A stretch of DNA of 33,971 bases from Gammaproteobacteria bacterium (GTDB taxonomy: Bacteria; Pseudomonadota; Gammaproteobacteria; Pseudomonadales; Azotimanducaceae), in assembly GCA_002726655.1 (NCBI GenBank), contig PBRP01000146.1, forward strand, positions 1 to 33,971, in the 5' to 3' direction. How positions within the stretch are numbered: position 1 is the first letter of the stretch; each line of letters begins with the position of its first letter. The notes below the pieces were generated by a model that worked only from the letters and a program-made list of their open reading frames with translations, was not told where the DNA came from and ran no database searches. Below are positions 1-8,565 of this stretch, in pieces. The position numbers were made by a program, and so were the translations under genes.

Positions 1-230
1 AAATTCGCTGATCCGTGCTGTTATTTTAGAGTAATAAGCCAATTTAGCTAGATTTTGTTGAATTTGGTTGAGAATTAACCCACAACTTCCCTGCAAGAAA
101 GTAAACTGAGACGTTAGAATGCGTTGTTTGATATTACTGCGGGAGCGTTTCCTTCTTGTTGCCGGTGACGCTGGTCTTGGTGCCGTAGTGTTCTTAGACC
201 ATCCGAAGAGCATATAGAAACTAACCGGCC
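1..230. other. Upstream region of the M4 protease gene
   Basis: No gene is supported here. A 35-codon plus-strand frame beginning at ATG 118 has no recognisable content. No strong promoter or terminator is evident by eye. Confidence 0.3.
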
Positions 231-3200
231 ATGAACCGCATAAAACAAATTTCACCCACCTCGTATCTTTTGGCGTTTGTTATTGCGGTTATTGGGTTTG
301 CTAGTCTACTAAAATCATATTCATCGCAAAATGAACTAGCGCTTGAGCAAATAGACCAAAAACTTTTAGGCACGGGGTCAAAACCACGCCCAATAACCGC
401 AGCCACGACAGAGGCGCGCAGAAGCAGCTGGGCTCGAAAAGTATCAACCTCTTCAAATAAAGGAACATCTCTCACCGACATCAAGGCCGCTTTCCAACGA
501 TACACCGAAGCATTGGCATCGATGGAAGAAATATCAAACTCTCAACCAATTGTTCTGAGTAAGAAAATACAGGCTGACCTAGTTTCACTTTCGGAGTTGA
601 ATTCTACTGGCCTAGAGCCCGAGCTAAGATTTGACAACTCAAGTAACCTACGAGCTGTGACAGGTAGCTTCTTGTTGGACCTTAATTCCAATACGTCTGC
701 GGAGGTAGCATTTAAGTCTGCAGAATTGGTCGCCAATCATCCTGATTTATTTGGTGTTAGCGCTTACGAAAAAATCCTTACGAGCAAGCCAATACAGGTA
801 ACCCCGTTGGGCGAGTCAATCGTTCGCGTTGCTAGGGAGTACGAAAATTTGCCCGTTTGGGGTCGAGAAATGGTGGTTACAGTAGAAGGAGACCTTGTCA
901 AGTCGATTACTGGGAAATTTCGTGGAATATCAGCTCCAATTGATGTCGACGCAAAACTCAACCGGGAGCAAATTTCAACTCTTGTTATCGATCATTTGAA
1001 AAATATAGAAACAGTGCCACCAACCTTGACGACCTTTGAAGAAGGGATATTTATAATGGCAAATATCCCCATGCATGCGTACAAAGCTATTGCAGTACTG
1101 CCAGATCAAAGGAAGTGGGAGATGTACTTCTCTCCTGCTACTCAAAAGCTGATCACAAAGATACCTCAGTTCTATCACGCTTCTATCGCTAGTTCTGGCA
1201 CAGACCTGCAAGGTGTCATGAGAAACTTCAACTCATACAAACAAAATGGAATATATCTGCTTAGAGATATTTCGTTTCCCGACGGAACCGACACCAAAAT
1301 TGGTAACTGGGATATTAGTGATTCATATCCTTACATAAGCTCTTCCTCGCCTAGTTCAGGATGGGATCAGGCAGGAGTGAGCGCACATCACAATGCACAA
1401 GAGAGCTATGACTATTTTCTAAGTACACATAATCGCTCAAGCTACGATGATGACGGCGCTGGCCTCATTGCAATCGTAAATATGACCGGCGAGTCCGTGG
1501 ACAATGCATACTGGTCGGAAGGGGGAATGTACTATGGAGCTGGGGAAGTTTTTTCTAATCTTGCTGTCGCAAAAGACGTAGCAGCTCACGAATTTGTACA
1601 CGGAGTAGTGAGGCATTCATCTAATCTCAAATATCAAAACCAATCTGGAGCTTTAAACGAATCCTTTGCAGATTTTTTTGGAATGATGGTCGATCGGGAT
1701 GACTGGTATATGGGGGAAGAGTTATTTGGTGGGAACAACTATCTGAGAAGTATGTCCAACCCTTCTAGCAAAGGCGACCCGGAGCACTTTAGCAGCTATC
1801 TCAACCTTCCATTGGATATTGATCATGGAGGTGTGCATGCCAATAGTGGCATCCAAAATCGTGCGTTATATTTGATCGCTGAAGGATTATCGCTAGAAGG
1901 AACTGGTACAAGTATTGGGAAGGAAAAGACCGAAATACTCGCTTATGCGACTTTGCTGAAGCTGGCAGAGGACGCCGAATTTATTGATTCCGCGATAACC
2001 ATGATTTTGGAAGCAGAATCGCGCTACGGAGCAGGTAGTGTGGAAGCTTTGGCTGTGTCTGAAGCCTGGAATCAAGTGGGAGTTGTACAGGCCACAGTGG
2101 TCAAGAAAGAGGGAGAATCTAGCCATCTCAGTTTGAGTTCTGGTGACGATGTGCTGGTGCATTTAGTTCCCAGAGATGGAACGATGGACAGTTTATGGAG
2201 TGAAGAATATGACGTATATGTGCAAACAATAAATCAACCATTTACGGGGCATCTGCCTTCACTAATGTATGGCCCGCTAAATGATGTCCCTGCAAAAGGA
2301 GTAAAGCCAACTGTGCACACGTCGGAAGGGGGGTATCTTTGGGTTAGATACTTAGGCATTGATGAAAAAGTCCGATCAACACCCCTCTTTGAATGGAGTG
2401 ATATAACTCTGGAAATCAATGGCGTTAATAGTATGGGTGAAAGTCCGGATGGCAGCAAATTAGCTCTCGTGACTAGTAGTAGTGGCTATTTCTCAACTGA
2501 CCAGATATGGATTTACAATTCCGATTCTGGCTCGTCAGAATTGATTACTGTAAAGGGTCCTGACTATTCGGTGGGTGGTGAAGGTAACGACGTTCAACTT
2601 GTGGATTCAGTGAACTTTGATAGCACAGGGCAGAATTTGGTATTTGATTATAAAGTCTGTAGACCTGTGCCAAGTGATGCATGTCAAGAAATTTGGTCTA
2701 TAGGTATTTACGATACAGGTACAAAAAGATTCACTTACCCCTTTTCATCTGCGGATCCCAATATTGATATTGGCTTTCCTAGATTCTCAAATACGAGGAA
2801 CGATGTTTACACGTTTGATTACTTAGATTGGAGCAACTATGAACAAGATGGAAAGGCAGAATCAATGGTGCTTGTTTATGATGCCTCAACACGGACAACA
2901 ACCGCTGCATTAGCTACTAATACTGGTGAAAATCGAGTAAGTGCATACGGTATCCCCTCATTCATTGGGGAGGATGTAGCTATCGCACTTCAGTCGCAAG
3001 ACGACACTTCAACCACCATGTGGCAAATGGATCTTAACGATACCTACGAGTCCATAGCTAACTCACAGATGTGGCTCACTCCTTTTCAAAGCGGTTTCGG
3101 GCAAGCTCACCGAAATGCTTACTTAAATATAACAGCAAAACTTACGACTGATGTAATGAGCCGCGAATTGGGAGATCTATCAATTGGTGTGCAGAGCACT

Positions 3201-3827
3201 GTTGAGTTCACAATAACAAATGAGGGCAATCGCGTAGTCACCATCACTTCGGTAGCCCCATCAGGAACGGAATTGTCGACGAACCTAAGTAGTACATCCA
3301 TTGGTCCTAGTGAGACATTCACTTTCGGTTTAGATCTTGATACAACTAACCAACCACGAGGAAACTATTCCGGCTCACTAACTATTAATCACAATGGTGA
3401 TAACTCCAGCCTCGTTGTTGGAATTTCAGCCTTTTTGGGTCTGGATACCGATGGGGATGGTATCATTAATAGTGTGGATACGGATGATGACAACGACGGT
3501 GTCCTGGATCTCAATGATGCATTCCCACTGGATCCGACTGAGACCTTAGACACTGACAATGATGGCATTGGTAACAATGCAGATGCATTTCCAAACGATG
3601 CTAGTGAATCTGTTGATTCAGATGGTGATGGTGTCGGTGACAATGCAGATGCTTTTCCAAACGATCCCACCGAGTCTGCTGACTCAGACGGTGATGGCGT
3701 AGGTGATAACCTGGAAACGGAGTTTGGTACAGACCCAACAGATGCGGCTGACTGTCCAGGCTGTGAGCCAAATTCCTGGTGGCGCTACGAGGAATACAGA
3801 CGAATGAACTCTACAAATGGAGGATGA
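231..3827 (+). CDS. Secreted M4 (thermolysin-like) metallopeptidase with TolB-like region and C-terminal TSP3 calcium-binding repeats
   Basis: This is a zinc endopeptidase precursor of 1198 residues, predicted to be exported. Residues 1-30 form a signal peptide or anchor. An FTP/PepSY-type propeptide occupies about 125-310. The M4 catalytic domain shows HEFVH at 453-457, the third zinc ligand E477 in NESFAD, and the catalytic-site motif DHGGVHANSGI with H536. About 500 further residues follow: PD40/TolB-like strands (about 745-960), an Ig/ASH-like domain (about 1000-1090), and acidic D-x-D-x-D-G thrombospondin type 3 repeats (about 1095-1180) that should bind calcium. The end carries CPGC but no recognisable sorting tag. 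It is far longer than a typical M4 enzyme because of these additions. ATA, AGA and CTA codons seem commoner than in later genes, which may hint at a separate origin. The family call is firm; the substrate is unknown. Confidence 0.93.
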   Translation: MNRIKQISPTSYLLAFVIAVIGFASLLKSYSSQNELALEQIDQKLLGTGSKPRPITAATTEARRSSWARKVSTSSNKGTSLTDIKAAFQRYTEALASMEEISNSQPIVLSKKIQADLVSLSELNSTGLEPELRFDNSSNLRAVTGSFLLDLNSNTSAEVAFKSAELVANHPDLFGVSAYEKILTSKPIQVTPLGESIVRVAREYENLPVWGREMVVTVEGDLVKSITGKFRGISAPIDVDAKLNREQISTLVIDHLKNIETVPPTLTTFEEGIFIMANIPMHAYKAIAVLPDQRKWEMYFSPATQKLITKIPQFYHASIASSGTDLQGVMRNFNSYKQNGIYLLRDISFPDGTDTKIGNWDISDSYPYISSSSPSSGWDQAGVSAHHNAQESYDYFLSTHNRSSYDDDGAGLIAIVNMTGESVDNAYWSEGGMYYGAGEVFSNLAVAKDVAAHEFVHGVVRHSSNLKYQNQSGALNESFADFFGMMVDRDDWYMGEELFGGNNYLRSMSNPSSKGDPEHFSSYLNLPLDIDHGGVHANSGIQNRALYLIAEGLSLEGTGTSIGKEKTEILAYATLLKLAEDAEFIDSAITMILEAESRYGAGSVEALAVSEAWNQVGVVQATVVKKEGESSHLSLSSGDDVLVHLVPRDGTMDSLWSEEYDVYVQTINQPFTGHLPSLMYGPLNDVPAKGVKPTVHTSEGGYLWVRYLGIDEKVRSTPLFEWSDITLEINGVNSMGESPDGSKLALVTSSSGYFSTDQIWIYNSDSGSSELITVKGPDYSVGGEGNDVQLVDSVNFDSTGQNLVFDYKVCRPVPSDACQEIWSIGIYDTGTKRFTYPFSSADPNIDIGFPRFSNTRNDVYTFDYLDWSNYEQDGKAESMVLVYDASTRTTTAALATNTGENRVSAYGIPSFIGEDVAIALQSQDDTSTTMWQMDLNDTYESIANSQMWLTPFQSGFGQAHRNAYLNITAKLTTDVMSRELGDLSIGVQSTVEFTITNEGNRVVTITSVAPSGTELSTNLSSTSIGPSETFTFGLDLDTTNQPRGNYSGSLTINHNGDNSSLVVGISAFLGLDTDGDGIINSVDTDDDNDGVLDLNDAFPLDPTETLDTDNDGIGNNADAFPNDASESVDSDGDGVGDNADAFPNDPTESADSDGDGVGDNLETEFGTDPTDAADCPGCEPNSWWRYEEYRRMNSTNGG
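3480..3720 (+). repeat. Degenerate in-frame tandem repeat encoding TSP3 calcium loops
   Basis: Three to four imperfect copies of about 66 bases each encode the unit D-x-D-G-D-G-V-G-D-N-A-D-A-F-P-x-D. The last two copies are the most alike at DNA level. They lie inside the M4 protease gene, keep the reading frame, and are the usual source of copy-number variation in this kind of protein. Seen directly in the sequence. Confidence 0.8.
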
Positions 3828-4107
3828 GAGGAAAAAACTGGCCAAAATATTGTTAATGCTGGGACTTGTGCAGCCTGCATATTCAGATACTGGTTGGGTA
3901 GAAAATGCCACGGTTTTACGAACCCTTGTTCAGGACAATACTTATGGGAACTGTATGGTCTACCTGGACAAGTTGATTGCTGATACAGGATTGGATTGCC
4001 CGAGCCGATGGATCGCATTTAGCTGTGATGGTACGTTCAACGCACGTGATGTAGCCAGCAAAATGCTCGATTCAGTGATGATGGCTTTTCCCCAGGTCGT
4101 CTGGTAA
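3817..4107 (+). CDS. Small exported cysteine-containing protein, probably frameshifted at its 3' end
   Basis: I do not recognise a named family. The 96-residue product begins with a basic n-region and short hydrophobic core ending in QPAYS, which looks like a signal peptide. A small domain with three cysteines (C45, C56, C65) follows. The ATG overlaps the end of the protease gene by 11 bases, so the two are probably translationally coupled. An in-frame TGA lies immediately upstream, fixing the start at or after 3817. The tail PQVVW looks abrupt. Removing one C from the T4C4 run near 4090-4097 would let translation continue in the other frame through GKSRIWINC to LETWY and stop at 4156, three bases before the convergent gene. 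I therefore suspect a one-base insertion. The gene is plausible, its function unknown. Confidence 0.5.
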   Translation: MEDERKKLAKILLMLGLVQPAYSDTGWVENATVLRTLVQDNTYGNCMVYLDKLIADTGLDCPSRWIAFSCDGTFNARDVASKMLDSVMMAFPQVVW

Positions 4108-4158
4108 ATCACGGATATGGATAAACTGTCTCTGGGTTCTGGAAACCTGGTACTAATA

Positions 4159-5223
4159 TCAAGATTCAGTAACGAGTTTCGGCAACTTGCGGATGACCGT
4201 TTCCGCATCGCCGCAGATCTCCTCTATCAGCTCCCTAACAGTTGGCATCTGTTCTATTCTGCCTGCAACTTCACCCCCCAGAAACACACATTCGTCAGGG
4301 TCACTGCTTTTTGACAGCTGTTGCATTCCGCGACCTTCCAGACGCGTGCCTTCCTTGTAGCCTTCTAGAAAGCCCCGGTTGTATAATTCATAGAGCTGTT
4401 GGGAGATTTTGTTTTTTAGATATCTCGCCGGGCCAAATACAGAGATTCCCACATGGCTTCCCCTCTCATTGGACGTCAGTATCTTCTGCCTCCATATTTC
4501 CGGAAAGTCACTATCCTCAGTAGCGATGAAGCGAGTTCCCATTTGAATACCGACGGCACCCATCGACAGGGCAGCCGCAAGGGTAGAACCATCACAGAAC
4601 CCCCCTGCACCTACAACCGGTAAACTGGTGGCGTTAACGACCGCAGGGAGCAGTACCATACTGTGCACAGGTTCGAAGGCAACATGGCCACCACCCTCTC
4701 GGCCGGAGGCGATGATAAGATCAGCGCCAGCCTGTTCTGCCTTCATTGCATGGGCGACGGAGGGTACAACGTGAAACCACAGGGCGCCCGATTCTTTGAT
4801 CAGATTCGCCCAGGGGGCTGGATTTCCAGCAGACGTAATAATCACCCTCAGCCTGTTCGCGGTATCCTCATCTTCCTTTCTGGCGTCTATAGTAGCTCTG
4901 ATCAACCCCTCAACGACTTCTCCGAACTCCTCAGCCAGGGGCACGTTCACCCCAAATATTCCCTGCTTTTCGGCCGTCTGCTCAGTAGCCCACTGCAGGA
5001 CCGCCCGCAGCAGTTCATAGGGGCTCTTGTCCTTCCAGTCTGGGTCGTCTGCCAGGGCGACCGGTGCTGCCTGCGGCATACCAACGCCGATACTGCTAAT
5101 TATGCCGAGGGCTCCTGCGTTAGAGACGGCGACACACAACCTTTCAGTAGCCCATGGGGCCATTCCGCCCTGAATAATGGGGTACTCGATTTCCAACATG
5201 TCTGATAGCGTTGTTTTCAGCAT
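4159..5223 (-). CDS. Nitronate monooxygenase / 2-nitropropane dioxygenase-like FMN protein
   Basis: This is a TIM-barrel flavoprotein of the NMO/NPD family, which oxidises alkyl nitronates with FMN; many relatives act on other, unknown substrates. The N terminus shows YPIIQGGMAPWA and NAGALGIIS. The FMN-phosphate-binding stretches SGREGGGH and VGAGGFCDG are present, followed by GAVGIQMGTRF. I chose the ATG at 5223 because AGAGGAAG lies just ahead of it and the protein then begins MLKTTLSDML as in relatives; an upstream ATG at 5262 has no ribosome site. It is the last gene of the minus-strand operon that starts near 10325. Grouped with a luciferase-like oxidoreductase and a LarA-like protein it is more likely to serve a dedicated pathway than general nitronate detoxification, but that is inference. 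Confidence 0.85.
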   Translation of the reverse strand: MLKTTLSDMLEIEYPIIQGGMAPWATERLCVAVSNAGALGIISSIGVGMPQAAPVALADDPDWKDKSPYELLRAVLQWATEQTAEKQGIFGVNVPLAEEFGEVVEGLIRATIDARKEDEDTANRLRVIITSAGNPAPWANLIKESGALWFHVVPSVAHAMKAEQAGADLIIASGREGGGHVAFEPVHSMVLLPAVVNATSLPVVGAGGFCDGSTLAAALSMGAVGIQMGTRFIATEDSDFPEIWRQKILTSNERGSHVGISVFGPARYLKNKISQQLYELYNRGFLEGYKEGTRLEGRGMQQLSKSSDPDECVFLGGEVAGRIEQMPTVRELIEEICGDAETVIRKLPKLVTES

Positions 5224-5348
5224 CTTAACTTCCTCTTTTGCCTGATTGTCTTTGTTATCCATTGTATACATTTAGACTTCGAGCGTAAGCTGGAAGCGAA
5301 AGAATCACACCATGTCCGAAGCCCAACTCAAATCATGCAACCAGTTTG

Positions 5349-6146
5349 CTATACGACTCGTATGCGTAGATCCAACAGGGGTGCATCCAGAATCGCTCTG
5401 CCAATATCGACAGTGTCCGCACCAGCGGAGTGAATATCATCCAGTTGATCCAGTTGAACACCACCACCGAATGCCAGAACGGTAGAATGCCTGAAGTTGT
5501 TTGCTACGAGTGCGTTATTTACTGCTCGCAAGTCTTCGATTTTTGCAGTATCCACCATAATAATTCCAGCGCCAGCCTCGGCTGCAAAAAGCGATTCTTC
5601 AACACTTGAAACCTGAATGGACACCGGGCCATGATCCATTGACTGTCCCTGTTCGATCGCGGGGGCGACCCCCCCTAGCAGTTTGACGCCATTCTTACCG
5701 ATATAGACGAACTCTCCATCCACCAGCCTTGGGAGAATACCTGCAACTTTCAAACCTTCCCGAAGAAGTGGTTTCATCGCTGCGGGTAACTTCTTCCAGC
5801 CCCCGCAGGCCAGCGAAAGGCCTGGCGGACAGGCGGACTTGAATAATACTGCTCGCGTCGCGATGCCGCTGGCGAACCCAAGTGGTCCGAGGAGATAGTC
5901 TTCGGCGCTATCTAGTTCGGCCGCGCTACCCTCGGCATGAATAATTCGAGTCCCCTCCGTAACGCTCATACCGTCTTCCAGTAGCGCCTGCCACTTCAAT
6001 GACGTGAGGTGGGAGTTTTGGCCAAGCAGTTCAAGACCTGCAATCAACCCTGATTCGGCAGCCTCAAGAAAACACTCCTTAAGGCCTGGTGTACTACCGA
6101 AGAGTGCCTGGCTCAGAGAATGCGAACTATGTTGATTTGTCGACAT
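5349..6146 (-). CDS. Divergent quinolinate phosphoribosyltransferase-like (NadC/ModD superfamily) protein
   Basis: The 265-residue length and order of motifs follow NadC. There is an N-terminal alpha/beta sandwich with EDGMSVTEGTRI and GPLGFASGIATRA, then a barrel ending in VLAFGGGVQLDQLDDIHSAG and ADTVDIGRAI. NadC makes nicotinate mononucleotide from quinolinate and PRPP. Several catalytic positions are changed here. The region that is TRKT..P..R in NadC reads ACGGWKKLP, the HR pair becomes PR, and the KDNH segment becomes GKNG. It is therefore unlikely to be a normal NadC. It lies between a Mog-domain gene and the nitronate-monooxygenase-like gene, downstream of the LarA-like gene. Since the LarA cofactor is built from nicotinate adenine dinucleotide, a role in nicotinate-type cofactor handling is an attractive but unproven idea. 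Confidence 0.7.
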   Translation of the reverse strand: MSTNQHSSHSLSQALFGSTPGLKECFLEAAESGLIAGLELLGQNSHLTSLKWQALLEDGMSVTEGTRIIHAEGSAAELDSAEDYLLGPLGFASGIATRAVLFKSACPPGLSLACGGWKKLPAAMKPLLREGLKVAGILPRLVDGEFVYIGKNGVKLLGGVAPAIEQGQSMDHGPVSIQVSSVEESLFAAEAGAGIIMVDTAKIEDLRAVNNALVANNFRHSTVLAFGGGVQLDQLDDIHSAGADTVDIGRAILDAPLLDLRIRVV

Positions 6147-6257
6147 GTTGGTTCGCTCAGTAATAGTCGAGTGGTCTTTCTATAAAGACTTTGATTGTTT
6201 TGACGACGTATCACGCTTGCTCTCTATCGCATTTACAAGCAAGCACTTTTATTGTCA

Positions 6258-7175
6258 TCAACTATGTCCCCTGGTCTCGTGCTTTTGTTTCCGATGAAAA
6301 TCGGACATGCGCTTTCTCAGCACCCCCACGATCCTCTCTGCGAGCAGCTCTTTTCCTTCGCCAGCGGCCAGACCCTCGACCAGCGCTTGAATGCTGATAA
6401 CCACTTCATCGTTAGGGCCAGGCAGTGCAACCAGTAACGCATCTCCCATTTTTGCAACACCGATACGAATACCATCTTTGGCATGCCGTCCCTGGCCCTT
6501 CTCAAATTTCGCCAGGTAGGGTGTTGATGCCTCCGTGTCCAGCATTTCCAGCGCCTCAACAGTCTTGTCTTTGGTTTCTGCGCCGACGCCGCCGGTGGTA
6601 ATCACGATGCCAAACCCCCGGTCCTCTATTGCACTTCTAAGCACACCCGCTATTGTATCGATATCATCATCAAGCGGCCCGCCGGCAGTGACGCGATAGC
6701 CCTCACCAGTAAGTGCTGCAGCAATGGTCGGTGTGTTCGTATCTTCAATTTCTCCACTTATGACTTCGGGGCCGGTGGCAAAAACAATAACTCGCCGGGC
6801 AATGGTAGATCGAATATTAGCTGCTATTTGCTGTCCCTGTGTTAGAGACCGTTCTCCTAGTTTCTGATCGACAAGAATCCAGCCCAAAATACCCTCTGAG
6901 CATAAAGTTGTTTCATCGGTGATCGTAACCCCGGCTACCTTGCCCAGTGCTGAAAAAAGAACTTGCTGCTTCCCAACTAGTGAACTTGGGCGCATTTGAT
7001 CACGCATGATGTCGAGAGTAAGCAGGCTCCCCCGGGCATCAATCACGAGGACTTCATCACGATTGATTTCCAGGGTATCAGCAACGGCGTTTGCCACGTC
7101 AGTCAGGTTGACGTTCTGCAGACCTAGGTTCTCAATACGCAATTCCGTTTTTTCAAGAAGTTCGAACTCTTCCAT
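6258..7175 (-). CDS. Mog/MoaB-domain (molybdopterin-binding-like) protein with unassigned N-terminal domain
   Basis: From about residue 130 the protein carries the MoCF-binding fold seen in MogA, MoeA and CinA: VFATGPEVISGEIEDTN, a long helix, then TTGGVGAETKDKTVEAL and near the end LLVALPGPNDEV. The first 125 residues (starting MEEFELLEK) are a separate domain I cannot name. I place the start at ATG 7175; a TTG at 7235 would overlap the LarA-like gene by 17 bases, but its purine-rich stretch sits directly against the codon. Relatives bind or adenylylate molybdopterin or act on nucleotides such as NMN (CinA). No molybdoenzyme is visible nearby, so the ligand may be another pterin or nucleotide. 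The C-terminal tail is lysine and arginine rich. Confidence 0.75.
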   Translation of the reverse strand: MEEFELLEKTELRIENLGLQNVNLTDVANAVADTLEINRDEVLVIDARGSLLTLDIMRDQMRPSSLVGKQQVLFSALGKVAGVTITDETTLCSEGILGWILVDQKLGERSLTQGQQIAANIRSTIARRVIVFATGPEVISGEIEDTNTPTIAAALTGEGYRVTAGGPLDDDIDTIAGVLRSAIEDRGFGIVITTGGVGAETKDKTVEALEMLDTEASTPYLAKFEKGQGRHAKDGIRIGVAKMGDALLVALPGPNDEVVISIQALVEGLAAGEGKELLAERIVGVLRKRMSDFHRKQKHETRGHS

Positions 7176-7218
7176 ATTGTCACTACTGATTCTGGAGATA
7201 AGCCTGATTGATGTGGGC

Positions 7219-8565
7219 TCAATGAGCGGGGACAAGCCCTCTTTGCTTCAGCCATTTGGGCAGGTGTACCTGTTCCACTTCTTCAGAAACCTGGGGCGCT
7301 TTAGTGATGAACTCTTCTGCCAGTTCTGGCGAGCAGTTAATTGCTCCATATGTTCCATCGAATACAATTACCTTGCGGGTGTCGGTAACCTCATAAGCTT
7401 TTTCCATCGCTTCGGTCAGGCCTTCACAGGCGTAAAATTGCTTTTCTACGCCGCGCCGCTGGAACAGACGGCTGATACTTGGTTGAGCGGAAATAACCGG
7501 AATCTCGGACATGGCGAAGGCCTGCTTCCACATATAGTTGATAACGATGGCTTTGACAGCGGAAGTCTGATTCTTTCGAGTGACATTGAGATCCAGGTCA
7601 AGATAGTCCTGGGGACCAAAGAAGAGATTACAACTGGTCATGCCGCCTGCGTGGGAATAGTTCAGCCAGCGATGACCATCGATTACAACGATACATTCAT
7701 CGAGGCTTTCAAACAGCTTAACCAGCTTGCCATAGTTGCGAAGCGTCCTTTCAGTTAATACCTTATCCAGTTCAATCAAGCTGTTGTTCGCCTCAACGCC
7801 AATCACCCCCGCCGGGGAAGTAGAGAGGGTTGTGCTGAATGCAAACTTCTTCTGGATAAAATCTGATTCGTATATCAGGCGCGGGACGATGTTGGCCGAT
7901 TGTGTTGGAAACTGGGTGTGATAGACCGAGCGCGTTTCAAGTCGCGCGTAGCTCATCGTAAATGCCTTCATTGCCCTGCCATTGAGACGATGAAAGTGGA
8001 GTTCCCGGGGGTCATCGTAATGAACGTGAATAATCTTGTTAGCTTTAAAGGCAATACCGATTCCGTATAGGCGACCGATCTCGGTATCTATGGGGACACC
8101 CTTGTCGTAAGGGCCGAACTGAAATGTCTGACCTTCATAGTGCTTGTCCAACCCATGCTCGGGCAGAATCTCCAGCGCTTCCACCCTGTTAAGTCCGCAT
8201 GCAAACCCCAGTTTTATTTTCGTTGCCCCGGTTTTCTCAACAACCATGTCACGAATTGTTTTTAGAATCTCGGCGTAAGCGGTGCCGCCCATCATGCCGA
8301 ACCCGTGTTCAGAGCAGAGTACATTGACTGAATCGGTCGCTTTGATTCGTGAAAAGTCCACATTAGCCAGGGCATCCTCGGCAGCCTTTCGTACAGGCGC
8401 CACATCCTGACCATAGTTGTGTATGGCATCCGGAATATCTGGAAACAAATCCTGAACGTCAACGGAAACCAAGTCGGGCAGTTCAGCACCGCGCATGGCT
8501 GGTAAATTGAAGCCCATTTTTGATTCAGGTTGATGCGGGGGGGTGACAGCCTTGGCAAATCTCAT
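7219..8565 (-). CDS. LarA-like protein (lactate racemase / nickel-pincer hydroxyacid racemase superfamily)
   Basis: The 448-residue protein follows the LarA layout: a Rossmann-like domain with VNVLCSEHGFGMM and KIKLGFACGLNRVEA, a central segment, and a C-terminal domain ending TEAMEKAYEV...KVIVFDGTYG, close to LarA's DEAMEKAYA segment. H190, K200 and H216 (HFHRLNGRAMK, then 16 residues to YH) reproduce the spacing of L. plantarum LarA H174, K184 and H200. K184 carries the pincer cofactor as a thioamide, H200 binds nickel and H174 is a catalytic base. The position of LarA H108 (GFHRP) is N126 here, and the R75 region differs, so lactate is an unlikely substrate. AGGAGAG precedes the ATG, which overlaps the previous stop as TAATG. 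No larB, larC or larE is in the window. Superfamily call is good; reaction unknown. Confidence 0.75.
   Translation of the reverse strand: MRFAKAVTPPHQPESKMGFNLPAMRGAELPDLVSVDVQDLFPDIPDAIHNYGQDVAPVRKAAEDALANVDFSRIKATDSVNVLCSEHGFGMMGGTAYAEILKTIRDMVVEKTGATKIKLGFACGLNRVEALEILPEHGLDKHYEGQTFQFGPYDKGVPIDTEIGRLYGIGIAFKANKIIHVHYDDPRELHFHRLNGRAMKAFTMSYARLETRSVYHTQFPTQSANIVPRLIYESDFIQKKFAFSTTLSTSPAGVIGVEANNSLIELDKVLTERTLRNYGKLVKLFESLDECIVVIDGHRWLNYSHAGGMTSCNLFFGPQDYLDLDLNVTRKNQTSAVKAIVINYMWKQAFAMSEIPVISAQPSISRLFQRRGVEKQFYACEGLTEAMEKAYEVTDTRKVIVFDGTYGAINCSPELAEEFITKAPQVSEEVEQVHLPKWLKQRGLVPAH

Noticed and set aside
3480-3720. Tandem DNA repeats resembling an array
   Set aside because: They are in-frame TSP3 protein repeats without conserved direct repeats and unique spacers, so not CRISPR.
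4117-4314. Plus-strand frame after the small exported protein
   Set aside because: In the same frame as the small protein but beyond its stop, mostly antisense to the convergent gene; the frameshift explanation fits better.
4663-5205. 180-codon plus-strand frame
   Set aside because: Lies wholly antisense to the nitronate-monooxygenase-like gene, whose motifs are clear; no family features.
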